DNA of 64,000 bases from Brachionus rotundiformis (lineage: Eukaryota > Rotifera > Eurotatoria > Ploima > Brachionidae): contig JAESIW010000115.1 of NCBI GenBank assembly GCA_016802295.1, positions 124,001 to 188,000 on the forward strand, given 5' to 3'. Position 1 is the stretch's first letter, and each line of letters starts with the position of its first letter. The notes under the pieces are model-generated. The model searched no databases. It was not told the DNA's origin and saw only the letters and a program-made list of their open reading frames with translations. The translations under genes were made by a program, and so were the position numbers. Of this stretch, positions 1 through 12,400 are shown piece after piece.

Positions 1-3000
1 TTTTTTGTCTTTGTGTTCAATATGTGCGCCTTTTTCAATCAAAAGCTTGATTAGGTCTTCGTGTCCTCCTTGAACGGCGACAGTGAGGGCCGTGTCGTTG
101 TTGGTCTCTGTGGCCATGTCAAGATCGATGTGCGGCGAGTTCTGTTGACTTGCCTTGGATTTGATTGACTGTTGAATTAGGTAGGCAGCTGCGGCGGCGA
201 ACGGAGGCGGTGGTGGCGGCAACCACTCCTCGGACGCCGAACTCTTCGGTGTAGATGAATTGCTCGCTGATTTTTTCGAGCACTTTTTTATCTTATCTGC
301 TTTTATTTCGTTTATTTTTTGTTCCTGTAATTGTTTAAGCTTTATTTTGTACAAACGATTCAGCTCACACTGACATCGCTTTATTAGATATTTGTTAATC
401 ATGCTCATGTGGTCATAGTTGGAATTTTGATTTTTAAGCTTGGACTTTCGCTGTATTTCCAATTGTTTTTCTATCTTTAGCAATTCTTGAAGCAAATTTT
501 CCTTTTTTTTTATTTGTTCATCCTCGTCTTCATCGTCCACCTCTTCTTCTTCACTCTCGTACTCAATAACTTGTTCACATTCGCTCTCATCCATTTTGGA
601 GCCGATTGAAAGCGACAAGTGCAGCAACTTGTCATCTGATGTTTCATTACAGTTTCCCTGACACTTACATTCGCAGAATTCCTCTATTGAAACAAGACTT
701 ATGTCGTCTTTGTTTCGTTTTTTCTTTGGTTTGGTCTCTGTTGGTATGTCACCGAATGCAAAATGGTGCAATACATTGACCAAATTTTCCACACCTAGAT
801 CCGATGTTGTGTCCAATTTGGTGACCGATTTTCGTATTTGTTTGACCAAACTGGACGATTGTTCGTTCTGTGACGCCTTGGGCTTGAGATTTATTTTGAG
901 GTTTTTTCTCTTGTTCTTTTTGGCCTCGTCCATTTCATTCAACGAATAGTTCCAATCGATGAGCAACTCGACTATTTTGACATGACCATTTTTGGATGCT
1001 TCAATTAAACAAGTGCTATTGTCCTTGAGGACGTAGAGGGGATTGGCACCATTTTGTAGCAAAAACTCTATGACTTGAATGTGGCCATTTGAGCATGCAA
1101 GACTCAGCGGGGTTGAATCGTTATTTTTGGTTACTCTATTAACGTCAACTGTACAATTATTGACCAAATACTGAACTGTACAAAGCTGTCCGGACCGGCA
1201 AGCCTTCATTAATGGCGTAAATCCCTTGTCCGGGTCGGCTTTGTCAGGCTCGGCCCCTGCCTTGATCAGAGCCGAGGCGACATCTGTGTGACCATTTTCG
1301 CACGCCAGGCTTAGCGCAGATTCACAACTAATATTTTGGTTGGCGTTTTGTCCATTGGTGATCAGAGTAGTGTAAAATTTGTTGACATCGGCTCCAGCTT
1401 TGATAAGCAGCTGAACTAGCTCTAGATGACCTTCCTGTGCCGCTTCCATTAGAGGAGTCGACGCATTGCCGAGATTCGGGTCAGCTCCTGCTTCTAGCAA
1501 AAATTTAGCCACTTCGTAGCATCCCCCACAACACGCTAAAGTCAGCGCTGTTTCTTGGGTCTCGTCAGTAATTGCATTTATGTCAGCGTCGTGAAATAAC
1601 AAAAGAGCTACCATTTCTTCGTGGCCTTCACGAGCCGCTTCCATCAACGGTGTGTATCCTTCGTCGTTACGCTCTTCCAGATCGGCGTGATTGTCAATCA
1701 ACAAATCGGCCAGCTCCACGTGGCCTCCACAAGCCGCTAAAGTAAGCGGCGACTCAAACGAATCCGGCGGCATATTTACATTAGCGCCGTGTTCTATTAG
1801 CAATTTGGCAACTTCGATGTGACCATCCATACATGCCTCCATCAATGCCGTGTGCATTTCGTCCGTTTTGTGCTCACATTCTGCTCCTTTTTCCAGCAAG
1901 TATTTCACAACTTCAACGTGACCTTTAATTTTTAAATTTAATAAAGAAAATAACTTTTAAGATTATAGTAACTAATTTTTTTAATCAGAATTTTCATCAT
2001 TATTAATACCATTCGTATATTTATTATTAAATGTAAAAAGGATTCGAAAAAATACTGAATTAAGAATTAAAAGCAATGTTTAGAGTTTTATCTAATCACC
2101 GTAAATGACCGTAAATGATTATGTATTTTTTTTATCATTTAAAAAGATTTTTACTTCTTTAAACATAATTTAAAATAAATCTATTCAAATTTTTGATTAG
2201 TTTTATCTTTTTATTTATTTTCTGTATAAATCATTTTTTGTCATTAGTCATTTTTCGATATTTTTTCGATTTTATGATTAACACCTAGAGTTCGACTATT
2301 TGTTTTGACTGTAGAAAAAAAAAATTTTAATTTGTTTTTAACCGAAATAATTTATTATGAACAATTCTCATATCTTTTAAACAGACAGTAGGAATACATT
2401 TTTTGCCGATTTTTATCTTTCTATTTAAAAATCTATCACTCGGTAGAATCAGTTTTATAGTTTTTTTTAATATTTCTGCTTAAAAAAAAACATGAAAAAA
2501 TGCTTAAACTGTTTGATATTAGCATCATATTTTTGTGAATTATTAAATTTTAAGAATGAAAAAAATAAAAAATTGTCAAATCTTGGTTCTTTTAAGTACG
2601 AAATCAATATTATCAAAATATCAAGTAGAAAAATAAAACAATTTTAAAAAATTTATTTACGCTTAATTTTAATATAACTCTTTTGGCTATTTATTTTTTT
2701 TTTTCATCTTAATTTCTGATAGAATCACTAATTTTATTGGTATTATAAATTATTTTTCAAAATGAGCCTATATTGGGTGGTTAATGGCAAAAAACAATTG
2801 ATTATTTGAATTTGAAGCCAAAAATATTCCATATAAAGGCTGAAGATGTGATAAAATGAACTTTATTTGGTCCGTCTTTGAAAAAATTACTGGAATATTT
2901 AAACGTGTGCTTGTATTGAGTATATCAAAGCCTATGTTTGTAAACATAAACTGTCAATTGCAATTAGTCAAAAGCTAGCAGTTATTCCAGAAGTTTTTTT

Positions 3001-4749
3001 AATTTAGTTACAGGTCAAAAGCCGAAAACAGCTAGGAAAAAAGTCCCAGAGCTTAAAACGTAATTCAAAATAATAGTAATTAACCTTTTTATGTTTATGT
3101 CTAATGGATTTTTTTTATTAATCCTAAATCTTAAAATTAGAATTTCCAATATAATACTTGTAAAATATAAACATTAGGTAAAATGAGTGATAAAACCAGA
3201 AATTTAAGTCATTAAAATTGAACACGCTAACTTTTTTATTTATTTACTTTCAGACATGGAAATAATTTTAAAGTAATAATATTTATCTCGTGACTACAAG
3301 CCTAGAAGAAGTAGCCTACAATAAATTTCCTATCCATTTTAACAAATAACAAGACAAACCTTTATAGCTCGCCAAAGTCAAAGCGGTCTCTTTAAATTCA
3401 GCCGAGTAAGTGTTCACATTAGCTTGGCCTATTTCAACAAGTATTTTAACACAATCTAAAAATCCGTTCGAAGCAGACTCCATTAAAGGCGTGTGTCCGT
3501 TCTCGTTTGTTTCTTCGATCAAAATGGTCTCCTTGCATGTCTCAATAAGCTTTTTTACAATTGACGCATGCTGGTTCTGAATTGCATAATGTAGCGGCGT
3601 AGATCCGCTGGATGATTTTTTGTTCGGATTGGCTCCATGTTTTAGCAAGAGTTCGACTATTTGTTCGTGTCCATTCGAACAGGCTTCGATCAACGGAGTC
3701 GATTCGCTTTTAACTTTCGATCTGGACACAGTGTCCAGATTTGAGTTTGAATTAATGGCGAGGAGTACGCTGACTAGCTCGAGATAGCCGCTTGCACAAG
3801 CCAGGCCTAGAACCGAGTCGGCATTCTCTTCCAGCAATTCAGTAAGACTCTTGCCTACGGCAATTTTTTTACTAGCTACTTGGGTCAATGCGTCGATAGC
3901 CTCTTTGTCTGAATTTATCAAATCGGGTTTTAAATCGATCAGTTTGTTTAGTAAAGATTCTGGACTAGTGAGATTTCCTATACATGAGTTTATGGTTTGT
4001 TTTAAAGAGGAGCTTGATGAGCTAGAGCTTGAACTAGTTGATTTTTTATCTGCTTTTTCCAGTTTTTGGATCATATAATTGTGGTGCTCTAGGTCGGCCT
4101 CGGTGAGCTCTTCGTCGTCATCGTCGCCATTATTTGACATGGTCGAGTTGGACGATGACGAGGCCGCAGCCACCGCTGCAGCAGCGAGGATAAACTCCTC
4201 TAGTGTCGACTCGTTTTTGTTCTTGCTTGCTTTTACTTCACTCTTGGGCTTGAGATTTTTTTTTAACTTGGTTTTGGCAACGACTTCGTTTAGTGTGCGT
4301 ACGTAGGTTGCTGTCAGAGTTTGCATTATTTGTGGATCTTTGAACAAATCGCTTGCTATAGACTCTATTCCCGAATTGGAGAGTATAGCTTCCAGCTTAA
4401 GCTTGGTATCGTTGTCTATTTGCGCGTAGTTTTTGGGCCTGTTCTTTAGCAGATTGAGGCCGTCATCCTCGTCCTCGTCGTCGTCAATCTCTTCGACATT
4501 GTCCGGATCGTCCTCATTGAACACAAAGCTCTCGATCTGATTCATCTCGTTGTCCTCGTCAGCTTGGTTCAAATTTATTTTTTGTATAAAATTCGAGTTT
4601 AGCTTCGAGTTCAACCTTTCTAAATTGTTGTTTTTGTCCGACGGTTGCGAGGATAGAAGAAATTTGTTCTTTTTAGATATTTTGTTACGTGCCGTGTTTG
4701 TGCTGTTACGGTTTCGTGGTTTAAGTTTGTTCAGTTTTTCGATATCCAT
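1..4749 (-). CDS. mask: MASK/ANKHD1-type multiple ankyrin repeat protein, 5' part (runs off left edge)
   Basis: Two exons are visible, 3360..4749 and 1..1922, joined in phase 1 across an intron with donor AAAG|GTTTGT and acceptor TTAAAG|GT. About 1,100 codons lie in the window. The N-terminus is basic, then acidic (EIDDDEDEDD) and Ser/Ala-rich. Ankyrin repeats start near residue 310 and run through the first two-fifths of exon 2, with many TPLMEA and GH-E-VK-LL motifs. A charged linker follows (EEEEVDDEDEDE), then a coiled-coil-like segment, a short poly-Pro and, at the very edge, a new ankyrin repeat (ALTVAVQGGHEDLIKLL). This two-block ankyrin order is the ANKHD1/ANKRD17/Mask architecture; family members have a KH domain further on, which would lie outside the window. 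Mask proteins are large cytoplasmic and nuclear scaffolds acting in receptor tyrosine kinase, Hippo and JAK/STAT signalling. Both exons are much richer in G+C than the rest of the window. Confidence 0.9.
1923..3359 (-). other. Large intron of the MASK gene
   Basis: This is 1,437 bp of AT-rich intron between two well-supported ankyrin exons. Around 2760-3090 the base composition is less extreme and one frame reads like protein (FGPSLKKLLEYLNVC) interrupted by stops, so a decayed mobile element is possible but I cannot name it. Near 2287 there is a 20-base near-match to an ankyrin-coding stretch in exon 1. Confidence 0.6.
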
Positions 4750-7522
4750 TGTTTTCGAAAATAAAAACTAGAAAAAAAGTATAACTTTAAAATAGATAAC
4801 GTTAATGTTATTATATAAATTTTAATTGGTTAGAACGAGAGAATTTATTCTCTTTAATTTATTTTTTCTTTCTATACTATGAACAATAAAAGCTCTTCGT
4901 GTTATGAGTTTATTTTGTTATAGAATTAAAATTTTCGATTTTTCTTTCTTTTTTAAATAATTTATAATAATTTATTTTTATTAATTTTTGCATCTGCATA
5001 AACACAGAGGGCTAACATTTGCACTTTCATTAAAAATATTAAAAAAACAAGACCATTTATTTGTCTTGATGCTAAATTTTCTGAATATATCTGCTTTAGA
5101 CAAGAAATTTATCAACCGAGGAAAGAAGTGATCATAATTAGGATATTGAATTATAAAATCAATCAAATATAAATAAAAATAATCATTTATAAACTTCTCT
5201 AATTTTTGTACTATAAAAAGATTTGTATAATAATTCAACTTTTTTATTTTTTTATGTGATCTGATATTTAACAATTAATAGTTCAAGATTTTCTTCAATT
5301 AAATTATCTTTTAAGTATTAGAAACTATCTAAATTAAAGTTTTTGTAAAACCAGATAAAATTTGCCACGAAAGTGTAAGATCGGATATTTTTTAAGTAAT
5401 ATTTGACAAAAAATGAACCCAAGTAATGCGATTTATAAAATTTTCAAAATAGGGAGGTTTTGTAATTCAACTTCTTTGTTAAAAATACACCTAAAAATAT
5501 TATTTATTTTGCAGAATTAAAATTAATTGAATACTTCTTGAGAATTCTAAAAAAAAATGTTTTTTGTAATAGTAATGGTAAAAACAATCAAAGAAAGCTT
5601 CTTTTTTTTTCCAGCAAACTTTTTTTCAAAAAAAATTATCCTTCGAAAAAAATCGATCACTCTGCTCAATCCTTTTATCTTTTTATGAACTTTTTCTATA
5701 ATTTCTCTATGATATAAATTGATATGAAAAAATTTAAAATGCTTTAAATAAAAAACTTTAGAACCGATTTCAAATAGAATTAGATAAAAATGCCTTGAAG
5801 ATTTAAATTTTAAAGACTTATCTAAAGTTTAAAGTTTTTTTTTTGATTTCTTTCCGTTTTTAAAGATAAACGATTTTTTTACCAATATTTTAATAATTTT
5901 TTGGTTTTACCCCGATTTACGATATTTTCTTTTAAAAAGTATCTATTAAAGTTAGAATTAGTCAATTCGAAAGGAAATTAGTTAAATTTTTTTATTAATA
6001 AATTTTAAATAAAATTTAACAAAAAATTTTAATTTCTGATTTTTCTAATTCCTTCCAAACGAATAAAACTTATTTTCAAAGCTAAATTTTTATATTTAAA
6101 AAGCTTTAAACAATGATCATAAATTTTAAATCCCAAAAAATAATTGACAATCAAACATTTGATCTTAAAAGCTGAGATTATGGTAAAAATTTACAAACCT
6201 CTATTAAGTAACAAATTTTTCAACCGGAAATTTAATTGATATTTTTAAATCATAATTTTGTCATTAAATTTTAATTATTCAAGTCCAATTCAATCTTACA
6301 TAAACAAGGATTCAATTTTATTAATTAAACTCTTTAAATACTGTTTAAATAATGAACTTAATAGTTATTAACTAAATAATAACTTTTAATTAATTATAAT
6401 AGATTTCTATTCGATGCACCAATTCAATACAGTGAAAATTATTTTCTTTTTTTTTACAAATTTTTTCATTAATTTAAAATAAAACGAAAATTTAAAATTA
6501 TAAAATTATAAAAGCAAGCAAGTTAAATGATTTTTTAAATTAGAATAAAAGCTCTTAAATTTCGAGAGGCTCATGATTTATTAAATAGAGTACTCATAAA
6601 TTAATAGTCATATTTTAATTACAAACTAAATAACAAAATCATATTTTTGAATTTTAAAGAAAGTAATTTTTTGTATTAGTTTTTATAGTCAAAAACAAAT
6701 TGTTTTAGCATCGTTAAAAATCAGATTAGTTTCATACACTTTTCATTTAAAATTTTAAAAAATTAATAAATTATTCAACATGCTTGAATGATCATATTAT
6801 AAATAAGGTTGAAACAAGATAAGTTTGGAATATTTTGACAACTTGAAATTTTTAAAATATTGATTTTATTTGGAATTTTTTTGAAAACTTTTAATGAAGA
6901 ATAATTTTAAAAAAAATATTGTGTGATTTTTTACAGGTTTCCGATAAAAACTCACGATATTAATTAATTGCGGTCTTTCAAAAAAAAACATCTCTAATTT
7001 TAATTTTATTTATGTGTAAGTTTTCATTTAAAATCTTAACTAGGCCATTTTTCAGTCTGAAAGACTATTTAAGATAAGTTTATGAAAATAATTTTTTTGT
7101 ATGATTTGAAAATTTCTTTAGGTGAGAATTGATGGAGCAGACAAAATAAAAGCTTAAGACAAAGTTAATGGAAATATTTGCTAAAAAATAGTTGATATTT
7201 TGACAAGACCAAATGAGATCGTCTTTCATCTATGTTGAAACGTTTGCTTTTTCCTAAGGAATAAAAATTGTTCGAGAATAGAAACCTCTAAAGCATCTCG
7301 TGCAAAACACACAAAATATGTAAAATTTTGAAAATTTAAAAAAAATTTAAATGAATTCAATTAACATAATTTTTTTATAGCTCAAATCTATTTTCATTTT
7401 CTTTCTAATAGAATGTTGCTAATATTTTCTTGCTTTCTATCAAACTATTTCTAATTTATAAATATTTAAAAATACACAATAAATTCTTTCAATTTTTGAA
7501 AATTCAGATAATCCTTTCAAAA
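4750..7522. other. AT-rich intergenic region between divergent MASK and chimeric gene
   Basis: About 2.8 kb between two divergently transcribed starts, so it should hold both promoters, but I can point to no specific element. A 97-codon open frame on the minus strand (4981..5274) includes W, C and P residues but matches nothing I know and has no neighbouring exon. I treat it as unproven. The rest is homopolymer-rich A/T sequence. Confidence 0.5.
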
Positions 7523-10500
7523 ATGACAAGTTTTTTAAAATACAAAAATCTAATTGACGAATCGATCAATCAACTTGACCAATTCGAAGAAGCTATTAAA
7601 CAATTTGGGCAATCTCATAGCCTAGACGAAAATGAAGAAGAAGCTGATAATCTTTTGGGTAATGAATATTACTCATATTTACCAAATTATAAAATTTTAA
7701 TTTAATCAAGACTCAATTAGTTCATTTATATTAGAACTTTTGCAAGAATCAAAACTTTTGAGCGATGAAGAGGATAAAAATAAGTGCTCTTTACTCAAGA
7801 TTCTTGCCATAAAGGCTGTTTGTCTAATTGATTGGAATTTAAATGAGTTAGAAAAAGAGTACGTTTTGAAATTTGACTTTATTATTAGCTTTTTTAAATT
7901 TAAAATTAAGAATTCCTTTCGTTGAACTGTGCGATTTGATGGACTATTTAGTTTTTTTGACAAATTTACACCAAGACTGTACCAAGTCAAAATCTTATAA
8001 ACTTAAAAAACTTACAAGTTCAGATTTGATAAAACTAGAAAAGGAACAAATTTTTGTATTACAGTTATATCTTAGATGGAATCTAAGATTAAAACTTTCA
8101 CCTAAAAATCACTAGTAAGATTGAATTAAACTGAATATTCAAATCAATCAATTGGAATTATTAAGCTGTGGAAAAGTTAAAAACAAAAAATTATGCTTAA
8201 CTAGTACCAAAGAAACAATTGACTATTTAGATTTTTTTTTTAAATACTTAAACAATAATGATATTTATAAACCGCTATCGTCGTGTTTTACCATACGAAA
8301 TGATCAATCTAAAAAAGATGTCTATACTTTTAATGTCAATTGGAATAATATGATTAAATATGATAATAATCAAATTCGAAATATAGTAAGTAGAAAATTG
8401 CTTGTTAATCAAGTCATATAACATAAATCCATTTAAAATCGAATATCATTAAAGTTCATAATAAGACTTTGAATTGAGTATAATTTTTTTTCATAAATTT
8501 TTGTAAAATACTTTTAAAAACTACATTATTTTCAAAAATTAAAGTAATGCTAGATTAAATGAATTATTAAGCCTAAATCAAAAATGATATTCTCAGAAAA
8601 ATACAATCAATATTAATCAACACTCAGTGAATTTATTTTTGATTATTTCATTTAAGCTTTTTTAGAAATTTTACAATTCATACAAATTTTTAGATTTTAA
8701 AGTTTTTTAAAGCTAGTAGTCTTTATGGTATTTTTACTTAATTCAAATAAGGGAAATTCTAAAAGAAATTCTAATTATAAACGAATTCTTAATTTTTTCA
8801 AGATTCAAAAAAAAATTTAAATCTTGTTTTATTTAGATTAACTACGATCTTGGAATATATTTCTTTCAGCAAGAAGAATACCAAGAAGCATTTTATATTT
8901 TTCACTCAGTTAAAGATTACAAAAATAAGGTAAATTTAGTTAGATTTATTGAAGACATATAAGAATTAAATCTCTCAAAGATAATCATTGAGGATAATAG
9001 ATTTAAAGAGCTAGATTCATATGCTAACGAATTGGAAAGCTATTTAATAGCATGTAAATCAATGTTAAATATAGACATAGAAGATGAAAACTCTACGACA
9101 AAAATCATATCTAATAACTCTAATGTGAATGAAGATGATTTGAATACAGAACAAGTAATAACCAAAATGGTTTTTATTGAAAACTGCTTAAAAAATAATC
9201 ATAAAGTAGTGTTGAATTAAATTCTACTAAAATTTCTAGTTTTTTCATTATCAAGAATATTTTTACTAAAATTCCAGAAGAGTCGTTTTTGGTACTAATT
9301 CAAAAAATGAATCATAAAAATATGGATAAGGATTTAAAAAAAAAATTCCAACAATTCATGGAACTAATAATGGAAGCGAAAGAAAGAGGTAAAATTTTAA
9401 AACTTTATCCTGAAGTTCAATTAAGCATTTTTTCAACATAAGCGTTTTAAGATTCTAATTTTATTAAATGATATTTTGTGGCATCTTTTAAAAATAAATT
9501 AGCTTTTATTTTGTTTCAGGTTATGAGATAGAAAATGAGGAGGAAGTAGAGCATCAGTTTGAAGATGACGAAGAAGATTATGATGATGAAGAAAATGAAG
9601 ATGAACTTAATTTTGATAACGATGACGAATTTTATCCTGAACAAGACCATTTTCATCACCATGAAAGCTGCTGTTCAAATCATTCTATCAAATTACCAAA
9701 AGAAGAGTTTAGGCCAATAGACTTTTTCCATCAAATGGAAAACTTTAAGTTTAATCAGACTCCAAAAACTGCAGCACAGCGTAAAAAAGAAAAGCGAAAG
9801 CTCAAAAAGAAGCTAAAAAAACTACAAAAAGAAGAAAACATGGACAGACTGTCCACTACTGCATCAACTACTTCCACTAATACAACCACAACCACAAGTA
9901 CGGTAAATGTTAACGAAATTATAAATCAAAAAGGAAAAGATTTAAAATTAATACGAAAAAAATTAAACAAAGAGGCTAGAGAGCAAGCTGAGAAGGAACT
10001 GGAAAAGCAGCTTCAGAAAATTGTCAGCACTGGTAAAAAAAATTCTCAAAGCCAAAATCAAGAGCAAAAAAATCAAACTAAATCAGGCAAAAAAAAGAAA
10101 AATAAGAAAAAAAACAATCAAGCAAGTGGTAACAAACAAAAGAAAACAGAAACAAAATCAGGTTCTACAGTTGAATCAGGTAAGGACCAAAATGAATTAT
10201 CAGGAACAAAAGAAGAAACTCAGAAAACTTTAGCAGATCTAGACGATTTTACTGGGCCACAAATCGTGAATAAACTAAATGATCTTGACGACTTTGAGCC
10301 AGAGCCAGTTATGGCTAAGTCTAAGCCTAAATTGGATACACTAGATGATTTTAATACTACTAAGCCAAAAATTGATAAATTAAATGTATTAGATGATTTT
10401 GATGATATGCCTCAAAATTCCAACAATATACAACGAATTATTATACCAGAAGAAATGCTTTCAAGAGTAGTTGGAACAAAAAGCTCAAATTTGTTGCTCA

Positions 10501-11615
10501 TCGAAAAAATAACCAATGCTAAATTGAAATTGGACAAAAATAGTGTAGAAATTTGCTCAAACTCAATGGAATATGTAGAATTTGCTTCAGAATTGTTACA
10601 CACGTTGATAAACGATCCACAAGCAAGCTTAACTTATTTACTACCAGTGGAACCGGTTGAGAAAAAAGAACCCAAATCAATTAAAAAAGAGCCCAAAACT
10701 AAAACAATGTGTAAAATAGCTAAACAAAATCCAGTCTCTCCAACTACACATGTTGTTTCAAAAGTTGTTAGTAATCATCCAGCACCTAAGCCTAGAAACT
10801 TTGCTGAAGCGGTAGCTAAAAAACCAACATTAGCCCAGAATAAAGTCTCACAAGTAAATAATAAGGCGAAGACTTTGCCTATTTCTCAACCAATTCTAGC
10901 TTCCAATAACACAAATAGACCAGTATCTGTAGTCCAACCTTTTAAAAATGAAAACATTGTTGAAAAGATAGAAGACTTAAAAATAGAGACCAAAAACTCA
11001 AGGCAAATGAACGCGCCGCTTTCAACCCCAATGTATTCTAGTCAATCACTTGGTTCTATATCTTCATCAGCCTCTTCTTCATTATCGGACAAATTGGAGC
11101 AAAAAAAAGAAAGTGTTTTCGATTCAATAAGCCAGTTGTGGTCGTTCAGTGAAAATGACTTGTTAAATCGTTTGTCACCATTTATATCAACATCAACAAA
11201 TAATATAGAAAAAATCAACACTACAAATGTAAGTGGGAATGTAGCTGTAAGTAAACCAATCGGTTACGAACGAAACGGGAAACTTCAGCAATCAAGTAAT
11301 AGCACAGAAAAGCAGGGCGTATTTGTAAACTCGATTGACAGTCAGATGAAAATGGGTGAATCGATTCAAAAGCCGGCGACCATCGGTTATCCTACAATTA
11401 ATCCAACAAACCAATGGTTAAATTACAATACCTATTTTCAACAAGATACATTTGTTCCGTATATAAATTCAAATTACATGTATCATAATTATGGTATAAA
11501 TAATTTTGGGATGAATGGAGGTTATGGTATTCCGATGAACCAACCGACTCAAACAAACATGGTGCTACAGTCGACTGTCGGAAATATATTTCCACATCAG
11601 CAGTATCGATATTAA
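7523..11615 (+). CDS. Chimeric gene: INTS8-like N-terminal region fused to a low-complexity, KH-domain C-terminal region
   Basis: Eight exons keep one frame: 7523..7658, 7735..7858, 7911..8114, 8166..8385, 8837..8929, 8981..9205, 9256..9388 and 9520..11615 (about 1,076 aa). Residues ~46-333 align with the first ~190 residues or so of INTS8 in this window after its N-terminus: KILAIKAVCLIDWNL matches RVLAIKAAAIIDWDL, and ELESYLIACKSMLNI matches ELKSYLAACKSMLNI. The INTS8 N-terminal WFEF segment is absent. The last exon encodes an acidic tract, HFHHHESCC (near 423), a Lys-rich coil (~458-590), four LDDF motifs (~617-675) and a KH-like domain (~682-745) resembling that of MASK, including the LINDP tail. 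Its GXXG loop reads GTKS, so nucleic-acid binding is doubtful. Several introns are only 51-76 nt. The INTS8-like part has introns that true INTS8 lacks, so it is not a processed copy. Function unknown; a role near Integrator or RNA is a guess. Confidence 0.72.
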
Positions 11616-11888
11616 TGGAACGAATATAATTTTATTTTTTTGATTTATATTTTAATTTATTTATCAATAAATGGTTGGATACTTAAAAAAATCGATTTAA
11701 AAATAGAAGAAGAAAAAAGACCTTTTAAGAACAAATAAAATAATTTTTATATATTATTTAAAATATATTTTTACAAAAGAATAATCTTTTTAAAGATAAT
11801 AAAAATTTAAATCAAAAAATTTAATTTGTTAGCAGACTTCTATTTATTTTAAAATTTAAAATTTCAAATATAGACATTAAATATTAGA
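11616..11888. other. 3' flank of the chimeric gene
   Basis: AT-rich sequence after the stop codon. An AATAAA lies about 50 nt downstream (near 11665) and is a plausible polyadenylation signal. Nothing else is visible. Confidence 0.4.
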
Positions 11889-12400
11889 GTTTAGTTCATC
11901 GATATAATTATCAATTTACTACCATTTTAATTAATTTCTACCTGTAATTAACAAGATTTGATTTGTAAAGCAAAATCAATTTGATCTCACTTTGATAGTT
12001 TAATAATTTTTAAATAATCTATGACTACTTGGTTTTTTAGATTTTATTAAATTCAAATAATTAAGGCTTAATTTTTATTATTTAATTAATTAAATTTATA
12101 ACAATAAGTTAAAGAATACTGGAACTCAATTAAACTTTTATTTTAATTTAAAAAAGTGAAAGGTTCTACCGAGATTTGAACTCGGATCGCTGGATTCAAA
12201 GTCCAGAGTGCTAACCGTTACACCATAGAACCTGTCGATATATTTCAAAAAAAATATCAAATTTTTTATTTTAATAGAAGAATTTTGTTTTAATTTTGTT
12301 AATTTAGGGTTTTTTCATAAAGGTTGTTAACTAATCTTAGAATATTTTTTTTTACTTGGGCCTAAATGACTATTAAAAAAGATAAGGTTTATTACACACG
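11889..12400. repeat. Segmental duplication copy A carrying a tRNA-Gln gene
   Basis: About 510 bp that reappears at 14340..14821 with a small internal deletion in the second copy and scattered changes. Both start at AGTTTAGTTCATCGATATAA, contain the same tRNA-Gln(TTG) gene, and end at TTATTACACACG. The similarity covers long stretches on both sides of the tRNA, so this is a segmental duplication and not just conservation of the tRNA. Confidence 0.9.
12161..12232 (-). tRNA. tRNA-Gln (anticodon TTG), copy 1
   Basis: 72 nt cloverleaf read on the minus strand. The 7-bp acceptor stem pairs GGTTCTA with TAGAACC, the D-arm contains box A (TGGTGTAACGG), and the anticodon stem CTGGA/TCCAG closes the loop CTTTGAA with anticodon TTG. 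The T-arm is GAGTTCAAATCTC (box B). A T-run just 3' (CACTTTTTTAAA) is a Pol III terminator. No intron and no encoded CCA. Confidence 0.97.

Noticed and set aside
701..949. Plus-strand frame of 82 codons opposite MASK
   Set aside because: It is antisense to the well-supported acidic and Lys-rich linker of MASK and has no features of its own. The same applies to frames at 3851, 4079 and 4550.
4981..5274. 97-aa minus-strand frame upstream of MASK
   Set aside because: Composition is partly protein-like, but there is no homology, no neighbouring exon and no promoter evidence. Such lengths occur by chance here; noted only in the gap entry.
7730..9220. INTS8-like stretch read as a frameshifted pseudogene
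   Set aside because: The apparent frameshifts coincide with GT-AG introns of 51-57 nt or longer, and every join restores the frame and the INTS8 alignment, so an intact gene is the simpler reading.
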